A DNA stretch of 64,000 nt from Eubacterium sp. (GTDB lineage Bacteria > Bacillota > Clostridia > Lachnospirales > Lachnospiraceae), in the NCBI GenBank assembly GCA_017475235.1, contig JAFVGA010000022.1, positions 1-64,000 of the forward strand, written 5' to 3'. Under the pieces are notes generated by a model. That model had not been told where the DNA came from, made no database searches, and saw only the letters and a list, made by a program, of their open reading frames with translations. Both the position numbers and the translations under genes were made by a program. Below, one piece after another: positions 36,025-46,599 of this stretch. Position 1 is the first letter of the stretch. Every line of letters starts with the position of its first letter.

Positions 36025-38664
36025 TTACTTTTTGAAATTCTTAAGCTGAGTTTCAACTTGCTCTTTCATCTGCTCGTATTTCTCTTTCTTAGCCTTCTCC
36101 TCGTTAATCTTAGCCTCAGGAGCCTTTGATACGAAGTTCTCATTTGAAAGCATTCCGTTTACACGAGCAAGTTCCTTATCAAGTCGTTGGGCTTCTTTTT
36201 CAAGTCTCTCAATTTCTTTATCTATATCTACCAATTCCGCAAATGGAATGTAAATATTTGCATTTGGAATAACTACTGAAACTGCGTTGTCATCTATGCC
36301 GCTCTTGTCTTCCTGTATAACAACTTCGCTAGCATATCCGAGTGTTGCGAAGAACACCTCGCCCTTCTCAAAGATATCTCTTACGTTCGCATCTTCTGAT
36401 ACTACGAATACCTTCGCCTTCTTCGAAGGTGGCACATTCATCTCACTACGAACGTTTCTGATTGCGCGTACAGCTTCTTTTATTAACTCAACCGCTGCCT
36501 CTTCCTCTTCGAAGTCAAACTCGTCAGTAAACACTGGCCAATCTGAAACCATAATTGATTCTTCTTTATCCTGTAGATTACAGAAAATCTCTTCAGTGAT
36601 AAATGGCATATATGGATGAAGAAGTTTTAGCGAGTCAATTAGAACTTTTTGCAAAGTCCAAAGCGCTGCATACTTTGTCTCATCATCGTCGTTGTATAGT
36701 CTTGGTTTAACCATCTCGATATACCAGTCGCAGAACTCTTCCCAGATGAAGTTGTAAATCTTGTCTGCGGCAATACCAATCTCATACTTGTCCATATTGT
36801 CAGTAACATCTTTTGTTACCTTGTTTGCCTTAGATAGAATCCATTTATCTGCGTCAGTAAAGTTTTCTGGTTTCTTATCAAGATCGATGCCATCTTCTGG
36901 CATATTCATCTGGATAAATCTAGATGCGTTCCAAACCTTGTTTGCAAAGTTTCTTGATGCCTCTACTCTCTCCATATAGAAACGCATATCGTTTCCAGGA
37001 GCATTACCTGTAATCAAAGTAAATCTTAGAGCGTCTGCACCATACTCTTCAATAATCTCAAGTGGATCAATTCCGTTTCCAAGAGACTTACTCATCTTAC
37101 GTCCCTGTGAATCACGAACTAATCCGTGAATTAAAACATTTTTAAATGGAACTTGTCCTGTGTGCTCAATTCCTGAGAACATCATTCTGATTACCCAGAA
37201 CAAAATAATGTCATATCCAGTGATCAAAACATCTGTAGGATAGAAATACTTCATCTCCTCAGTCTCTTCTGGCCAACCTAGAACACTAAATGGCCAAAGA
37301 GCTGATGAGAACCAAGTATCTAGTGTGTCTGGATCTTGTCTCATTGGCTTTCCACACTTAGGACATACTGGGTTGTCTTCTTTTGTAACAACCATCTCTC
37401 CACAGTCGTCGCAGTAGAATGCTGGGATTCTGTGTCCCCACCAAAGTTGTCTTGAGATACACCAATCCTTGATGTTCTCTAGCCAGTGGAAATATGTCTT
37501 CTCAAAGTGCTTTGGAATAAACTTTGTATCGCCATCTTTAACAGCCTCGATAGCTGGCTTTGCAAGTTCATCCATATGAACGAACCATTGCAAAGAAACT
37601 CTAGGCTCGATTGTTGTATGACATCTATAACATGTTCCAACGTTGTGAACGTGGTCTTCTATCTTTACTAATGCACCCTCTGCCTCTAAGTCTTTGATGA
37701 TAGCATCTCTAGCTTCAAACCTGTCCATTCCTGCATACTTTGGAAAGTCCTCTGTAATCTTAGCATCGTCAGTCATGCAGTTTACAATTGGAAGGTCGTG
37801 ACGCTGTCCAACTTCAAAGTCGTTAGGGTCGTGCGCTGGTGTAATCTTAACTACACCTGTACCAAATTCCATATCTACATAGTCATCTGCTACGATAGGA
37901 ATTTCTTTATTAACTAGCGGAAGGATAACTGTCTTTCCAACTAAGTCTTTGTATCTATCATCTGCTGGGTTTACTGCTACCGCTGTATCACCTAGCATTG
38001 TCTCTGGACGAGTTGTTGCTAGTTCAACATATCCACTGCCATCAGTAAGTTTGTAGCGTAAGTGCCAGAACTTACCTGGTTGCTCTTCGTACTCTACCTC
38101 TGCATCGGAAATAGATGTTAGACAATGTGGACACCAGTTGATGATTCTCTCACCTCGATAAATTGCGCCCTTATCAAATAACTTTACGAAAACATGCTTT
38201 ACAGCTTTAGAACATCCCTCGTCCATTGTGAATCTTTCACGATCCCAGTCGAGTGATGAACCCATCTTCTTTAGCTGTGAAACAATCTTTCCACCGTACT
38301 GCTTTTTCCAATCCCAAGCGCGCTCCAAAAATCCATCTCTTCCGATGTCTTCCTTAGTAACGCCCTCTTCTCTCATCTTCTCAACAATCTTTGCCTCTGT
38401 GGCAATAGATGCGTGGTCTGTTCCAGGAACCCAAAGTGCCTCGTAACCTTGCATTCTCTTAAATCTAATTAAGATATCCTGCAATGTGTTATCAAGTGCG
38501 TGTCCCATATGAAGTTGACCTGTGATGTTTGGAGGTGGGATTACGATTGTAAATGGTTCTTTGTCTTCATTTACTTCTGCGTGGAAGTATCCCTTATCCA
38601 CCCACTTCTCATATAGTCTGTCCTCAATCTCATGAGGATTATAATTCTTCTCAAATTCTTTCAT
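36025..38664 (-). CDS. valS: Valyl-tRNA synthetase
   Basis: 879 residues, class Ia. It charges tRNA-Val. HIGH motif as HMGH in [21 protein letters not shown] in [13 protein letters not shown]1 editing domain with [15 protein letters not shown], and a C-terminal coiled coil ([18 protein letters not shown]). [12 protein letters not shown] and [12 protein letters not shown] are typical. It lies inside a long operon (one base after the upstream stop), with no T-box leader visible. Confidence 0.96.
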   Translation of the reverse strand: MKEFEKNYNPHEIEDRLYEKWVDKGYFHAEVNEDKEPFTIVIPPPNITGQLHMGHALDNTLQDILIRFKRMQGYEALWVPGTDHASIATEAKIVEKMREEGVTKEDIGRDGFLERAWDWKKQYGGKIVSQLKKMGSSLDWDRERFTMDEGCSKAVKHVFVKLFDKGAIYRGERIINWCPHCLTSISDAEVEYEEQPGKFWHLRYKLTDGSGYVELATTRPETMLGDTAVAVNPADDRYKDLVGKTVILPLVNKEIPIVADDYVDMEFGTGVVKITPAHDPNDFEVGQRHDLPIVNCMTDDAKITEDFPKYAGMDRFEARDAIIKDLEAEGALVKIEDHVHNVGTCYRCHTTIEPRVSLQWFVHMDELAKPAIEAVKDGDTKFIPKHFEKTYFHWLENIKDWCISRQLWWGHRIPAFYCDDCGEMVVTKEDNPVCPKCGKPMRQDPDTLDTWFSSALWPFSVLGWPEETEEMKYFYPTDVLITGYDIILFWVIRMMFSGIEHTGQVPFKNVLIHGLVRDSQGRKMSKSLGNGIDPLEIIEEYGADALRFTLITGNAPGNDMRFYMERVEASRNFANKVWNASRFIQMNMPEDGIDLDKKPENFTDADKWILSKANKVTKDVTDNMDKYEIGIAADKIYNFIWEEFCDWYIEMVKPRLYNDDDETKYAALWTLQKVLIDSLKLLHPYMPFITEEIFCNLQDKEESIMVSDWPVFTDEFDFEEEEAAVELIKEAVRAIRNVRSEMNVPPSKKAKVFVVSEDANVRDIFEKGEVFFATLGYASEVVIQEDKSGIDDNAVSVVIPNANIYIPFAELVDIDKEIERLEKEAQRLDKELARVNGMLSNENFVSKAPEAKINEEKAKKEKYEQMKEQVETQLKNFKK

Positions 38665-38665
38665 T

Positions 38666-39445
38666 TTAACTGTTAACCTCTACTATGTATTCTTTCTTGC
38701 ATTTCTGTATGTATTTATTCTCTTTGGCTTTTGACCAATTCTTCTTAATGCGTTTTTTCTTTGATTCTAGTCCTTCTCTTAAGCGTTTGACGACTGCGTC
38801 TGACACATCATACTTTTTGACGTCTCGCTCTAGTCTTTCTAAGTCATCCAAAATCAAGTCGCAGTTTATTATAGCTTCAAGAGTATATGGCGAATTGTTA
38901 AGTCTATATGCCATTCTGAATGCCACTGCAGCTCTCTCGTATTCGAACAATCTTGCAAGCGCTACTCCTAAGTTATTGTAAACATTGCCATAGAACTCAT
39001 CTTCCAAGTCAGTGTTCACAGCTTTGTTCAAAATACTGTTGTAGTAGTTGATGGCCATATTGAACTTTTCATTCTCCATCAAAATATCAGCCTTAGCCTT
39101 GACTCGTTCAGTAGCGGTCTTCGAACTTAGCATAACCAAGTGATTCTCTAACTTTTCAGATTCTTTCTCAGTGTAGTAACCGCAGTTCTTTATAACAAAG
39201 GAGATCTTCTCGCCTAGCGATCCTCTGTTCTCAATAATCTGATAAAGTCCAGAAGCTATAGTTCTTTGCTCCAACTCATTTTCTATGTAGTTTATTAGTG
39301 ATTCACCAAAAAACTCATCATCAATCAAGTATAGATAATTGTAAAGATAGTATCCAAGTTCCTCTATTGAGTAGATACTCTTATTTATCTCTCTGATATA
39401 AAATGGTTTTTCGATGTGGTTAGTACATAATGAAAGTTTATTCAT
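38666..39445 (-). CDS. TPR protein of the Hsp70-like operon
   Basis: 259 residues, cytoplasmic, no signal or membrane segment. The N-terminal ~120 residues are helical ([29 protein letters not shown]), then a TPR pair (~120-190: [52 protein letters not shown]), then a basic coiled-coil-like tail ([22 protein letters not shown]). Function unknown. It lies 9 bases after the DnaK-like gene and 1 base before valS, so it belongs with the DnaK-like and giant protein; TPR domains often bind Hsp70 partners, which would fit. Confidence 0.75.
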   Translation of the reverse strand: MNKLSLCTNHIEKPFYIREINKSIYSIEELGYYLYNYLYLIDDEFFGESLINYIENELEQRTIASGLYQIIENRGSLGEKISFVIKNCGYYTEKESEKLENHLVMLSSKTATERVKAKADILMENEKFNMAINYYNSILNKAVNTDLEDEFYGNVYNNLGVALARLFEYERAAVAFRMAYRLNNSPYTLEAIINCDLILDDLERLERDVKKYDVSDAVVKRLREGLESKKKRIKKNWSKAKENKYIQKCKKEYIVEVNS

Positions 39446-39454
39446 TGTACCCTC

Positions 39455-40708
39455 CTATACTTTTAATGTTTTCTTTACTGATTTATTTGAAGCTTCAAAG
39501 AACTCTCCAAATCCTAAGTCTTTAATCTCAACTTCAATCTCATGTTCTGTTAAGTATTTGAAATTCACTTCTAGTCTTGTAGTCTTTGGCGGACGCTTAG
39601 GGAAGCCCGTCAAATCCAACTCGAAGTGATCTGTCTTTTTGTTAATAATGTCGTGAATTGTAAACTCAGCAACCGTTGGCTCTTCCATGATACATTCGAT
39701 TGTCTTGTTTGAACCGTACCAGTGCTGACCAATATCTGAAAGTGCTATTGCACTGTCTCTGTCCTTCTTCTTAAGGCTCATTGTAATCTTCACACGAGTT
39801 CTTCCCTCACAAGAAATAACAAACTCTTCAAGTGTTGGAATGTGGAAGATTTCTTTGGCCGCATAAGCTGCGCCCTTTACAAATAAGTTGTTACCCTGGA
39901 ATACTCTTCTGTTTTCGCAAATCTCTTTGATTGTGTTATCCCAGTTCGCATCTATAAATCCTTGTCCAACCAAGTAGATTGCTGACACAACATCATCTTT
40001 AAGTTCCTTAGCAAGCTGACGCGCCAAAGCCTTATCAAGCTGAACCATTGCGTTATCATCCATCTCAGCGTTGAACAACTTCTCTTTTATCTTATTTTCT
40101 AAGAATGAGTAATCCTTCTCCTCTACATCGGCCACATAAGGCTTTCTGCTCTTCATTACGCTTAGTTTTCTTAAAGAGAAGTCGTATTTGTTGTAATTTA
40201 CCAACAATACCTTGTTTACCCAAATATCGCTGTTCTGGTTAAGGATAAAGTAAACAAAACTCTCTGTGTGTGAAACGATTCGAACTTGTTTCTTCTCAAA
40301 TCCCATCTCCACAAAAATCTTCTTAATATTATCCACGATTGTTGGATTTAGATCTTCCACAGAAATCAAAATGTTTCTGATTACTCTTGTCTTGCAACGA
40401 CGTCTTGCCAAATCAAGTAAGTATTCCATAAATACTTTGACGACCTCTCTGTCATCTTTGCGCATTTTTTTGTTGCACATTTTTGGCAAGTTTGTATAGG
40501 AAGTACTATTGTTTAGTCTTCCTTTGCTGACAGCCTCGTCACCTGATGACCATTCCATCAATTCTTTGTTGTAACAAACTGTCGTTGGAATCTGAAATGT
40601 GTCCTTATTCTTTGTATGAATATTTTTAGGAGTCACATCATTTTCCAAATATGCAAGTTGTGTAAAGTCCATGGAAAAATCAATTCCAAGAATTATACCT
40701 TTGCCCAC
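39455..40708 (-). CDS. DnaK-like (Hsp70/actin fold) protein with short substrate domain, no lid
   Basis: 417 residues. N-terminal ATPase-like domain: phosphate-1 GIDFSMDFTQLAYLE; the phosphate-2 place reads LLVNYNKYDFSLRKLSV and lacks the usual D-G-G/T residues; adenosine motif AIYLVGQGF and VKGAAYAAKE near ~260-290. From ~305 the C-terminus resembles the beta half of the DnaK substrate domain, with FELDLTGFPKRPPKTTRLEV in the place of DnaK's ELTGIPPAPRG...IEV. The helical lid is absent. I believe the family is catalogued as DUF5716 (memory only). ATPase activity is doubtful. It sits between the giant protein and the TPR protein. Confidence 0.78.
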   Translation of the reverse strand: MGKGIILGIDFSMDFTQLAYLENDVTPKNIHTKNKDTFQIPTTVCYNKELMEWSSGDEAVSKGRLNNSTSYTNLPKMCNKKMRKDDREVVKVFMEYLLDLARRRCKTRVIRNILISVEDLNPTIVDNIKKIFVEMGFEKKQVRIVSHTESFVYFILNQNSDIWVNKVLLVNYNKYDFSLRKLSVMKSRKPYVADVEEKDYSFLENKIKEKLFNAEMDDNAMVQLDKALARQLAKELKDDVVSAIYLVGQGFIDANWDNTIKEICENRRVFQGNNLFVKGAAYAAKEIFHIPTLEEFVISCEGRTRVKITMSLKKKDRDSAIALSDIGQHWYGSNKTIECIMEEPTVAEFTIHDIINKKTDHFELDLTGFPKRPPKTTRLEVNFKYLTEHEIEVEIKDLGFGEFFEASNKSVKKTLKV

Positions 40709-40720
40709 TTTATTTCCTCC

Positions 40721-43700
40721 TTATAGCAGTTTGAATGATTCTTTTCCTGCTACTTTATCTAATTCATAAGTCTGCATAATCTCTTTGCACTCTTTATCTT
40801 TGCCGAGCTCTTTGCAAACCATCATTGAATTTATCATTCCAAATCTAGTCTCGTCGTTGTAGATGTCTTTCTTAGAAATTCTTACTGAGTAGTTATCTAC
40901 CACTTTGCCGTTTGGCGCTTCTTCTGAGTACTCTCTAATGCTATAGTTTATCTGCTCGCCGTAGAACATAATAATCTCTTTTGTGAATACTCCCTGGTAG
41001 ATACTTCCCATCTCCTCAACCACTGGATCAAGTTTGCCCTCAGGTGTTGTGATTGTGTACTTAATCTCAACCTTGTGGTTTGGATTTGTTCTGAAATCTA
41101 TGATTGTCTTATCAACCATTCCGAATGGAATCTTAATCCACTTGCTAAACTTCTTATAGAATTCGAAGTGAATACTATTCTTTGCAAGTTCGTTGATAAG
41201 CGTCTCAACAATAGTAATCTGTCTCTTTGTAGGCTCATGTTGTTTAGACATAACCTCAATGAAGGCAATCTTACAAATCATTGGAGTGTTAAATCCATTT
41301 GCATACTCTTCTTCCAAGATTTCCCAAACAATGTCTGGACACTGAACTTTCTTAATGAAGTAGTTGTAACTTACGTATGTGTAGAAAGCTTTTCTAACCT
41401 TCGACGAAGTAGGATATTTCAAGTACTCAGTGTAAATGTCGAAAATCTTATCTGATGTATCGTTCTCGAACATATACTGAATAAGTAGTCGCTCTGCTAT
41501 TGTGTTGTCATCTAGCTCTAATGACTTAGAAGCTAGGAACAACTGATATAGCTCAAGCGATCCGCTGTCGTAATGCTTTCCGAGGTATTTAAGAACATCT
41601 TTGTCTCTGCAACCGTTTCTGAAAACATTGCCGCACATCTCGACTACTATCTCATTATTGTCATAGTCTGGATCTTTAACTAACTCGGCACAGAGTTTTT
41701 CTAATAGTGCCTTGTCGATTCCCTTGTAGCCGTACTTAGCCACATAAGGATAAGTCTTCTTCAAATGATTTCTTGATAGCAAAATCTCTATCACTTTTCT
41801 CTTGGCAAGTATAGACATTGTATCCAAATTAAAATCAAGTGGATAAATATCAATCTCACCCATATCGTAGCCTTTGTAGAAGTAGTTAACTGCAAACTCC
41901 TCAAGGTAACGCTTATAGTGTTCAGAGATTCCTCTAATCTCCATTGTATCTTTGAGAGTCTTAGCCTCACCCTTGCGCTTGCTTGGATGACCAAGTAAAT
42001 CTTCTGTATCACAAAGCTTAAGCATTGCGCTAAAACCAGTCTTTGTAACTTTAAATCCTTCTGACATGCTAGTGATTTCTGCGTCCACTTTGGCGAGGAA
42101 TCTTCCTCTGTAGTCAACATACATAATCACTGGATGTTTTGTGTAAAGCTGTACATAAGCTACGCCATCAATAAAGTCCACTTCCTGTACCGCTTCCACT
42201 TCCTTGTGAGCAACCACAACAGATTTGATGTTTGGATTTTTAACTTCAATCTTATAAGTGTGAAGTACGTTTGGAAGGTGATCTTCCAAGTCGCCCACTA
42301 TAAACTCATCATCTAAAACAGCTCTGTATACATACTGTAGATGTGTGTTGTTTCGCTCTGCCATAAGTTCTTCTGTGGCAAATCTTTCCATATCTGCCAA
42401 GCACTTAGCGTAAGTCTTATCCTTTGGCGCAAAGTTGTTAACGATGTTTGCGAAGAAGTAATCTCTGTTCTCCTCCAAAGACTCCGTTCCAAGTTCAAAG
42501 TACTTGTATGCATTCTTCTCTAACTTTTCATAGTTTGATGTATCAATAGTGTACATATAGTACTCAAATAGGTTTGTGACATTTATATCTTTTGCCACAC
42601 CAGCCTTGAGCCACTGATGATACTTTTTATCTCTCTTGTCCCCACCAACAATCATCTTACAAATTGTTGTGAGAACGTCCTTGAGTTTTGTAACCTCATA
42701 GAACTTAGTTAGCGTATCAAAAATCTTCTCGTTGAATCCTTTTTCTCTCTCAAGGATCAACGCCACCTGCTTAGCAAATGGACGCTTAACCATATCATAC
42801 CTTGCGATAAAGTTTATTACCTGAATTTCAAAATCACCAATCTCTTTTAGCAATGCTGGCTCATCAAGCAGAACCTTTGCTGCCTCAAAGTAAATGATTG
42901 GGCTGACTGTTCCGTGGTTATACGCACGCTTCGCCAAAGTATACTTAAGCGATGGATTGTTGTTGTATCTATCATCTGTGTAGAACAACACCCAAAGCAC
43001 TTGCCATGTGTCATAACCATTCTCGAAATAGTTTTTGATTTCTTTCTTTATGTCTTCGGTGAAGGCTGCATCATTCTTGTACAAGCTTCTCAAGTACAAG
43101 TAATAGCAGTATTCACTGATATCTTTCTCATCACCCTTCTGGGCCATAATGCCAGAAATTGTGTTTAGAGTTTCAAGCGCTTTTGACTCGTCATTATCTA
43201 GAATTGCAACCTGTGCTGTAGCCGCAAGTCCCATAAAGTCATTTTCGTCCCAGTCGAAACGATCGTCGGCAGTCTGGACCATTTTCTTCTTCCACTCTTC
43301 ACCGTCAATCTGTCCAGTTCTAAATGCTAAGTAATTCTTAACAAAACTGATTGCGCTCTTCTTTGCGTTAATATATGCATCATCCTTAACTGCTTCGTTC
43401 ACCACAATAATGTCGTAAACTAAAGTCTCGTTAGATGTCTTGAATGTAATCTTTCCGTGGTTACTTCCGCCATGAAGTCTTGATGCGTTGATAAAGTATG
43501 TGTACTCAACAGTATTTCCATTGAACTGCTCTCCACCAATCTTTGGCTCACATCCGTAGAAGAAGTCTCCTTCCACTTCCACATCTATCTCAGTGTAACC
43601 CCAAGTGTTTTTATAAATCTTAATAACATCACTGTAGTTTTCAGTAATGTCAGCATATTCTCTGTAACTATCTTTAAGTCTTATCTGGATGCGCTCTTTA

Positions 43701-44260
43701 AGTCCCATTCCAACCAAGAACTCTTCCAAAGCAATATCTCTATTACCATTTTTCATTACCTGGTTGTAAAGAGCGTAGCCTTTAAGGTCGTCCTGCAAGA
43801 AGAAGTCTTTGAATTCCTTTGACAAGAAAACAATTAGTGCTTCGTCGTAGCCTTCTTTCACGGCCTTTACGAAAGAATCATAGTCAGTAATATCTCCAGC
43901 GCTTGTGTGAATAGCTGCTTCCTTCATAGTGATACCAAAAGGAATTGCGTAATCACCCGCATCTGTTACCACACTGATAGTTCCACTGACTACCTGACCT
44001 GGAGCAAGATTCTCAGTTGTGATTCTGTAGTGAATAGTATTGTCGGTTCCGTCAAAGGAATCGTTCTCAAAACTTACATGTGAATCAGTACTACAAACCA
44101 CACCCTTAATAGGAAGTCCGTTCTTACTCTTTATAGTAAGTTCTCCTTCCTTTGTCTCGCCCTGATCTAGAGTGGCTGCTATTTGATTTTCTGACATTTC
44201 TGCATCAGGAGTTTCGTAAACTGAAATACCTGTTGCAAGTCTTTCGACTAATGCTTTCAT
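40721..44260 (-). CDS. Giant cytoplasmic protein with Ig-like and helical-solenoid regions
   Basis: 1179 residues from the ATG at 44260 with GGAGG 5 bases upstream. No signal peptide or membrane segment. Residues ~35-115 form an Ig-like beta domain (GELTIKSKNGLPIKGVV, GQVVSGTISVVTDAGDY); ~205-290 a second one (INASRLHGGSNHGKITFKT). From ~300 to ~1050 the sequence is a long helical solenoid like degenerate TPR or HEAT repeats; ~1075-1150 is again beta-rich (IKYTITTPEGKLDP). I believe it matches DUF5717, confined mainly to Lachnospiraceae (memory only). Function unknown. It is 12 bases before the DnaK-like gene; the two surely work together. Confidence 0.75.
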   Translation of the reverse strand: MKALVERLATGISVYETPDAEMSENQIAATLDQGETKEGELTIKSKNGLPIKGVVCSTDSHVSFENDSFDGTDNTIHYRITTENLAPGQVVSGTISVVTDAGDYAIPFGITMKEAAIHTSAGDITDYDSFVKAVKEGYDEALIVFLSKEFKDFFLQDDLKGYALYNQVMKNGNRDIALEEFLVGMGLKERIQIRLKDSYREYADITENYSDVIKIYKNTWGYTEIDVEVEGDFFYGCEPKIGGEQFNGNTVEYTYFINASRLHGGSNHGKITFKTSNETLVYDIIVVNEAVKDDAYINAKKSAISFVKNYLAFRTGQIDGEEWKKKMVQTADDRFDWDENDFMGLAATAQVAILDNDESKALETLNTISGIMAQKGDEKDISEYCYYLYLRSLYKNDAAFTEDIKKEIKNYFENGYDTWQVLWVLFYTDDRYNNNPSLKYTLAKRAYNHGTVSPIIYFEAAKVLLDEPALLKEIGDFEIQVINFIARYDMVKRPFAKQVALILEREKGFNEKIFDTLTKFYEVTKLKDVLTTICKMIVGGDKRDKKYHQWLKAGVAKDINVTNLFEYYMYTIDTSNYEKLEKNAYKYFELGTESLEENRDYFFANIVNNFAPKDKTYAKCLADMERFATEELMAERNNTHLQYVYRAVLDDEFIVGDLEDHLPNVLHTYKIEVKNPNIKSVVVAHKEVEAVQEVDFIDGVAYVQLYTKHPVIMYVDYRGRFLAKVDAEITSMSEGFKVTKTGFSAMLKLCDTEDLLGHPSKRKGEAKTLKDTMEIRGISEHYKRYLEEFAVNYFYKGYDMGEIDIYPLDFNLDTMSILAKRKVIEILLSRNHLKKTYPYVAKYGYKGIDKALLEKLCAELVKDPDYDNNEIVVEMCGNVFRNGCRDKDVLKYLGKHYDSGSLELYQLFLASKSLELDDNTIAERLLIQYMFENDTSDKIFDIYTEYLKYPTSSKVRKAFYTYVSYNYFIKKVQCPDIVWEILEEEYANGFNTPMICKIAFIEVMSKQHEPTKRQITIVETLINELAKNSIHFEFYKKFSKWIKIPFGMVDKTIIDFRTNPNHKVEIKYTITTPEGKLDPVVEEMGSIYQGVFTKEIIMFYGEQINYSIREYSEEAPNGKVVDNYSVRISKKDIYNDETRFGMINSMMVCKELGKDKECKEIMQTYELDKVAGKESFKLL

Positions 44261-44280
44261 AAGCACCTCCGGTGCAAAAT

Positions 44281-45603
44281 TTATTTATTATTTTTAACTT
44301 TTTTCTGATATTCTTTTAAGTCTTTCTCTACTCCTAAGTCTCCAGGCTCGTAGAACTTCTCACCCTTCAATTCATCTGGCAAATACTGCTGATCAACCCA
44401 GTGATTTGGAAAGTCATGTGCGTATTTATATCCAACACCGTGTCCCAAGTCATCGTGTCCATCATAGTGAGCGTCCTGCAAATGTGCTGGCACTCTAGCC
44501 TGAACATTGCTCTCAACTGCCTGAATTGCTTTTTCAATTGCCATGTAAGATGCATTGCTCTTTGGCGACATCGCAACGTATACTGCAGCCTCTGCAAGAA
44601 TAATTCTTGCCTCTGGCATGCCTATCTGCCTGACAGCCTCCGCCGCCGAAGTAGCCACCACCAAAGCATTTGGATTTGCCATACCAACATCTTCTGATGC
44701 GCAAATCATAATTCTTCTTGCGATAAAATCTATACTCTCTCCAGCCTGTAGCATCTTTGCCAAGTAGTAAACTACTGCGTCTGGATCTGAGCCTCTCATA
44801 CTTTTAATAAAAGCTGAGATTGTGTCGTAGTGATTATCTCCATCTTTGTCGTACTTAAGCGCACGCTTCTGGATACATTCCTGTGCCACTTCCAATGTGA
44901 TGTGAATCTTTCCATCATCCGATGGATCTGTAGTTAATGCTCCAAGCTCAATGGCATTGAGTGCTGTTCTTGCATCACCATTTGCAATGTTTGCCAAGAA
45001 GTCAACTGACTCATCATCTATTGTCACATTGTATGAACCCATTCCATATTCTTCATCTTCCACGGCTCTTCTGATTAGTGTCTTGATATTCTCTTCACTT
45101 AGTGGATAAAGTTCAAAGACAATTGATCTAGAAATCAAAGCGCGGTTTACTTCGAAGTATGGGTTTTCTGTAGTAGCTCCAATCAAGATAACTGTGCCGT
45201 CTTCCACGAAAGGTAGCAAGTAATCCTGCTGGCTTTTATTAAATCTATGTATCTCGTCGATAAATAGAATTGTTTTCTTTCCAGTCATTGCAAGTTCGTC
45301 TTTTGCTTTTGCAACTACGTCTTGCATATCCTTCTTTCCAGATACTGTCGCATTAAGTTGTGTGAACTTTGAACTAGTAGTGTTTGCAATCACCTTGGCT
45401 AAAGTGGTCTTACCAGTACCCGGTGGGCCATAAAAAATGACAGAACTAATTTTGTCTGCCTTGATGGCTCTATATAAAAGTTTATCCTTAGCTATGATGT
45501 GTTCCTGACCTACCACTTCGTCCAAAGTCTTAGGACGGATTCTACTAGCTAGTGGGGATTCTTTTTTTGTATTTACGTCTCTTGCGTAATCAAATAGATC
45601 CAT
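44281..45603 (-). CDS. rarA: Replication-associated recombination protein A (AAA+ ATPase)
   Basis: 440 residues, RarA/MgsA/WRNIP1 family. It acts at stalled replication forks. Walker A GPPGTGKTTLAKVIA, Walker B FIDEIHRFNKSQQD, sensor GATTENPYFEVN, then the family C-terminal tetramerisation region (ALKYDKDGDNHYDTISAFIKSMRGSDPDA, DVGMANPNAL). Twenty bases upstream of the giant-protein gene on the same strand. Confidence 0.94.
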   Translation of the reverse strand: MDLFDYARDVNTKKESPLASRIRPKTLDEVVGQEHIIAKDKLLYRAIKADKISSVIFYGPPGTGKTTLAKVIANTTSSKFTQLNATVSGKKDMQDVVAKAKDELAMTGKKTILFIDEIHRFNKSQQDYLLPFVEDGTVILIGATTENPYFEVNRALISRSIVFELYPLSEENIKTLIRRAVEDEEYGMGSYNVTIDDESVDFLANIANGDARTALNAIELGALTTDPSDDGKIHITLEVAQECIQKRALKYDKDGDNHYDTISAFIKSMRGSDPDAVVYYLAKMLQAGESIDFIARRIMICASEDVGMANPNALVVATSAAEAVRQIGMPEARIILAEAAVYVAMSPKSNASYMAIEKAIQAVESNVQARVPAHLQDAHYDGHDDLGHGVGYKYAHDFPNHWVDQQYLPDELKGEKFYEPGDLGVEKDLKEYQKKVKNNK

Positions 45604-45616
45604 AGTTTTCCTCTAT

Positions 45617-46006
45617 CTATCTTGGGCCAAACTTTGCGCCCCAAATCAAATATCCAATAATAATTCCAACCACGATTCCGATAAGCAAGTGAACCATTCT
45701 TCCAATGTCCATTGCCTTTGGTTCGCGCTTACCATCGCTTAAGTTTTTAGCTTGCTTGCGATTAAAGATTACGATATCAATGGCAATCATAATACAGCCA
45801 ACAACCGTCACCGCCGAAGCAATAATAACTATTGCAAAAGGATTGATTCCAAATACTTTTATGTTTGCAAATGAAAGTAACAAACAAATGACTGTAATGA
45901 TTACAGCTGGTGTTGTTATACCAATTGCAATTTTTCCAAATACACTTGATTGATACTGTGCTCTTTTCTGTGGTTGATTGTTTTTAAACTTATAATAATC
46001 TGCCAT
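45617..46006 (-). CDS. Small membrane protein of unknown function
   Basis: 129 residues. Charged N-terminus (MADYYKFKNNQPQKRAQYQ), then three membrane segments (~25-45, ~52-75, ~103-122). No enzymatic motif. It lies between the small-multidrug-export-like gene (8-base gap) and rarA (13-base gap). Not recognised. Confidence 0.7.
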   Translation of the reverse strand: MADYYKFKNNQPQKRAQYQSSVFGKIAIGITTPAVIITVICLLLSFANIKVFGINPFAIVIIASAVTVVGCIMIAIDIVIFNRKQAKNLSDGKREPKAMDIGRMVHLLIGIVVGIIIGYLIWGAKFGPR

Positions 46007-46014
46007 TTCTACCT

Positions 46015-46506
46015 CTAAAACATTGCTCTAAGCCCAGTGAAAACTCCAAGGCTTAATAGTAGCATTATTGTTCCTGCAAGTAGCACTCCTGCCATACATG
46101 CAATACAACTTTTCTTCCAATCCAAGTCAAGGATACTTGCCGCAAGCGTTCCCGTCCAAGCGCCTGTTCCAGGAAGCGGGATTCCAACAAAAAGCATAAG
46201 CGCAACGTAAACGCCACCCCTAGTCTTTTGTGTAAGTTTCTCTCCACCGTGCTCTCCTTTTTCAAGACACCAAGTAAAGAACTTACCAATATATTTTTTA
46301 TCCTTGCCCCAAAGAAGCACCTTTCTCGCGAAGAAAAAGATGATTGGAACTGGAAGCATATTTCCAATAATTATTACTAAAATATATAACCAGACAGGTC
46401 TCAAATGGAAACCTTCTGCTATAGGAATAGCTCCTCTAAGCTCCACTAACGGAACCATAGAAACTAGAAAAACTATTACCCATTTCATCCATAATGCTTT
46501 AAACAT
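46015..46506 (-). CDS. Small multidrug export family membrane protein (COG2426-like)
   Basis: 163 residues with about four membrane segments. The patterns VPLVELRGAIPIAEG, NMLPVPIIFFFARKVL and LFVGIPLPGTGAWTG are typical of the putative small multi-drug export family (PF06695). The transport role is an annotation tradition, not shown. It is the first gene of the long operon running down to the LtaS-type gene and lies behind the promoter near 46.6 kb. Confidence 0.82.
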   Translation of the reverse strand: MFKALWMKWVIVFLVSMVPLVELRGAIPIAEGFHLRPVWLYILVIIIGNMLPVPIIFFFARKVLLWGKDKKYIGKFFTWCLEKGEHGGEKLTQKTRGGVYVALMLFVGIPLPGTGAWTGTLAASILDLDWKKSCIACMAGVLLAGTIMLLLSLGVFTGLRAMF

Positions 46507-46556
46507 ATTGTCCTCTATTTTTGCATAGTTTTATGTGGGAACACACTTTCCCAATG

Positions 46557-46599
46557 TAAAAATCTCACCATAAAATTATAACAAATTTTATGGTGAGAT
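46557..46599 (-). terminator. Terminator of clpB
   Basis: A perfect 17-bp stem (46560-46576 with 46583-46599) with a 6-base loop, followed by TTTTT on the - strand. It also contains a -10 box. Confidence 0.85.

Noticed and set aside
39455..40708. Decayed dnaK pseudogene
   Set aside because: The frame is intact with a good ribosome site and is tightly packed in an operon with no premature stop; a specialised family fits better.
46574..46586. Rex-like half-site TTGTTATAATTTTA near the long-operon promoter
   Set aside because: Only one half-site is intact; the other side reads TATGG. The likeness comes from the -10 box and A+T-rich sequence.
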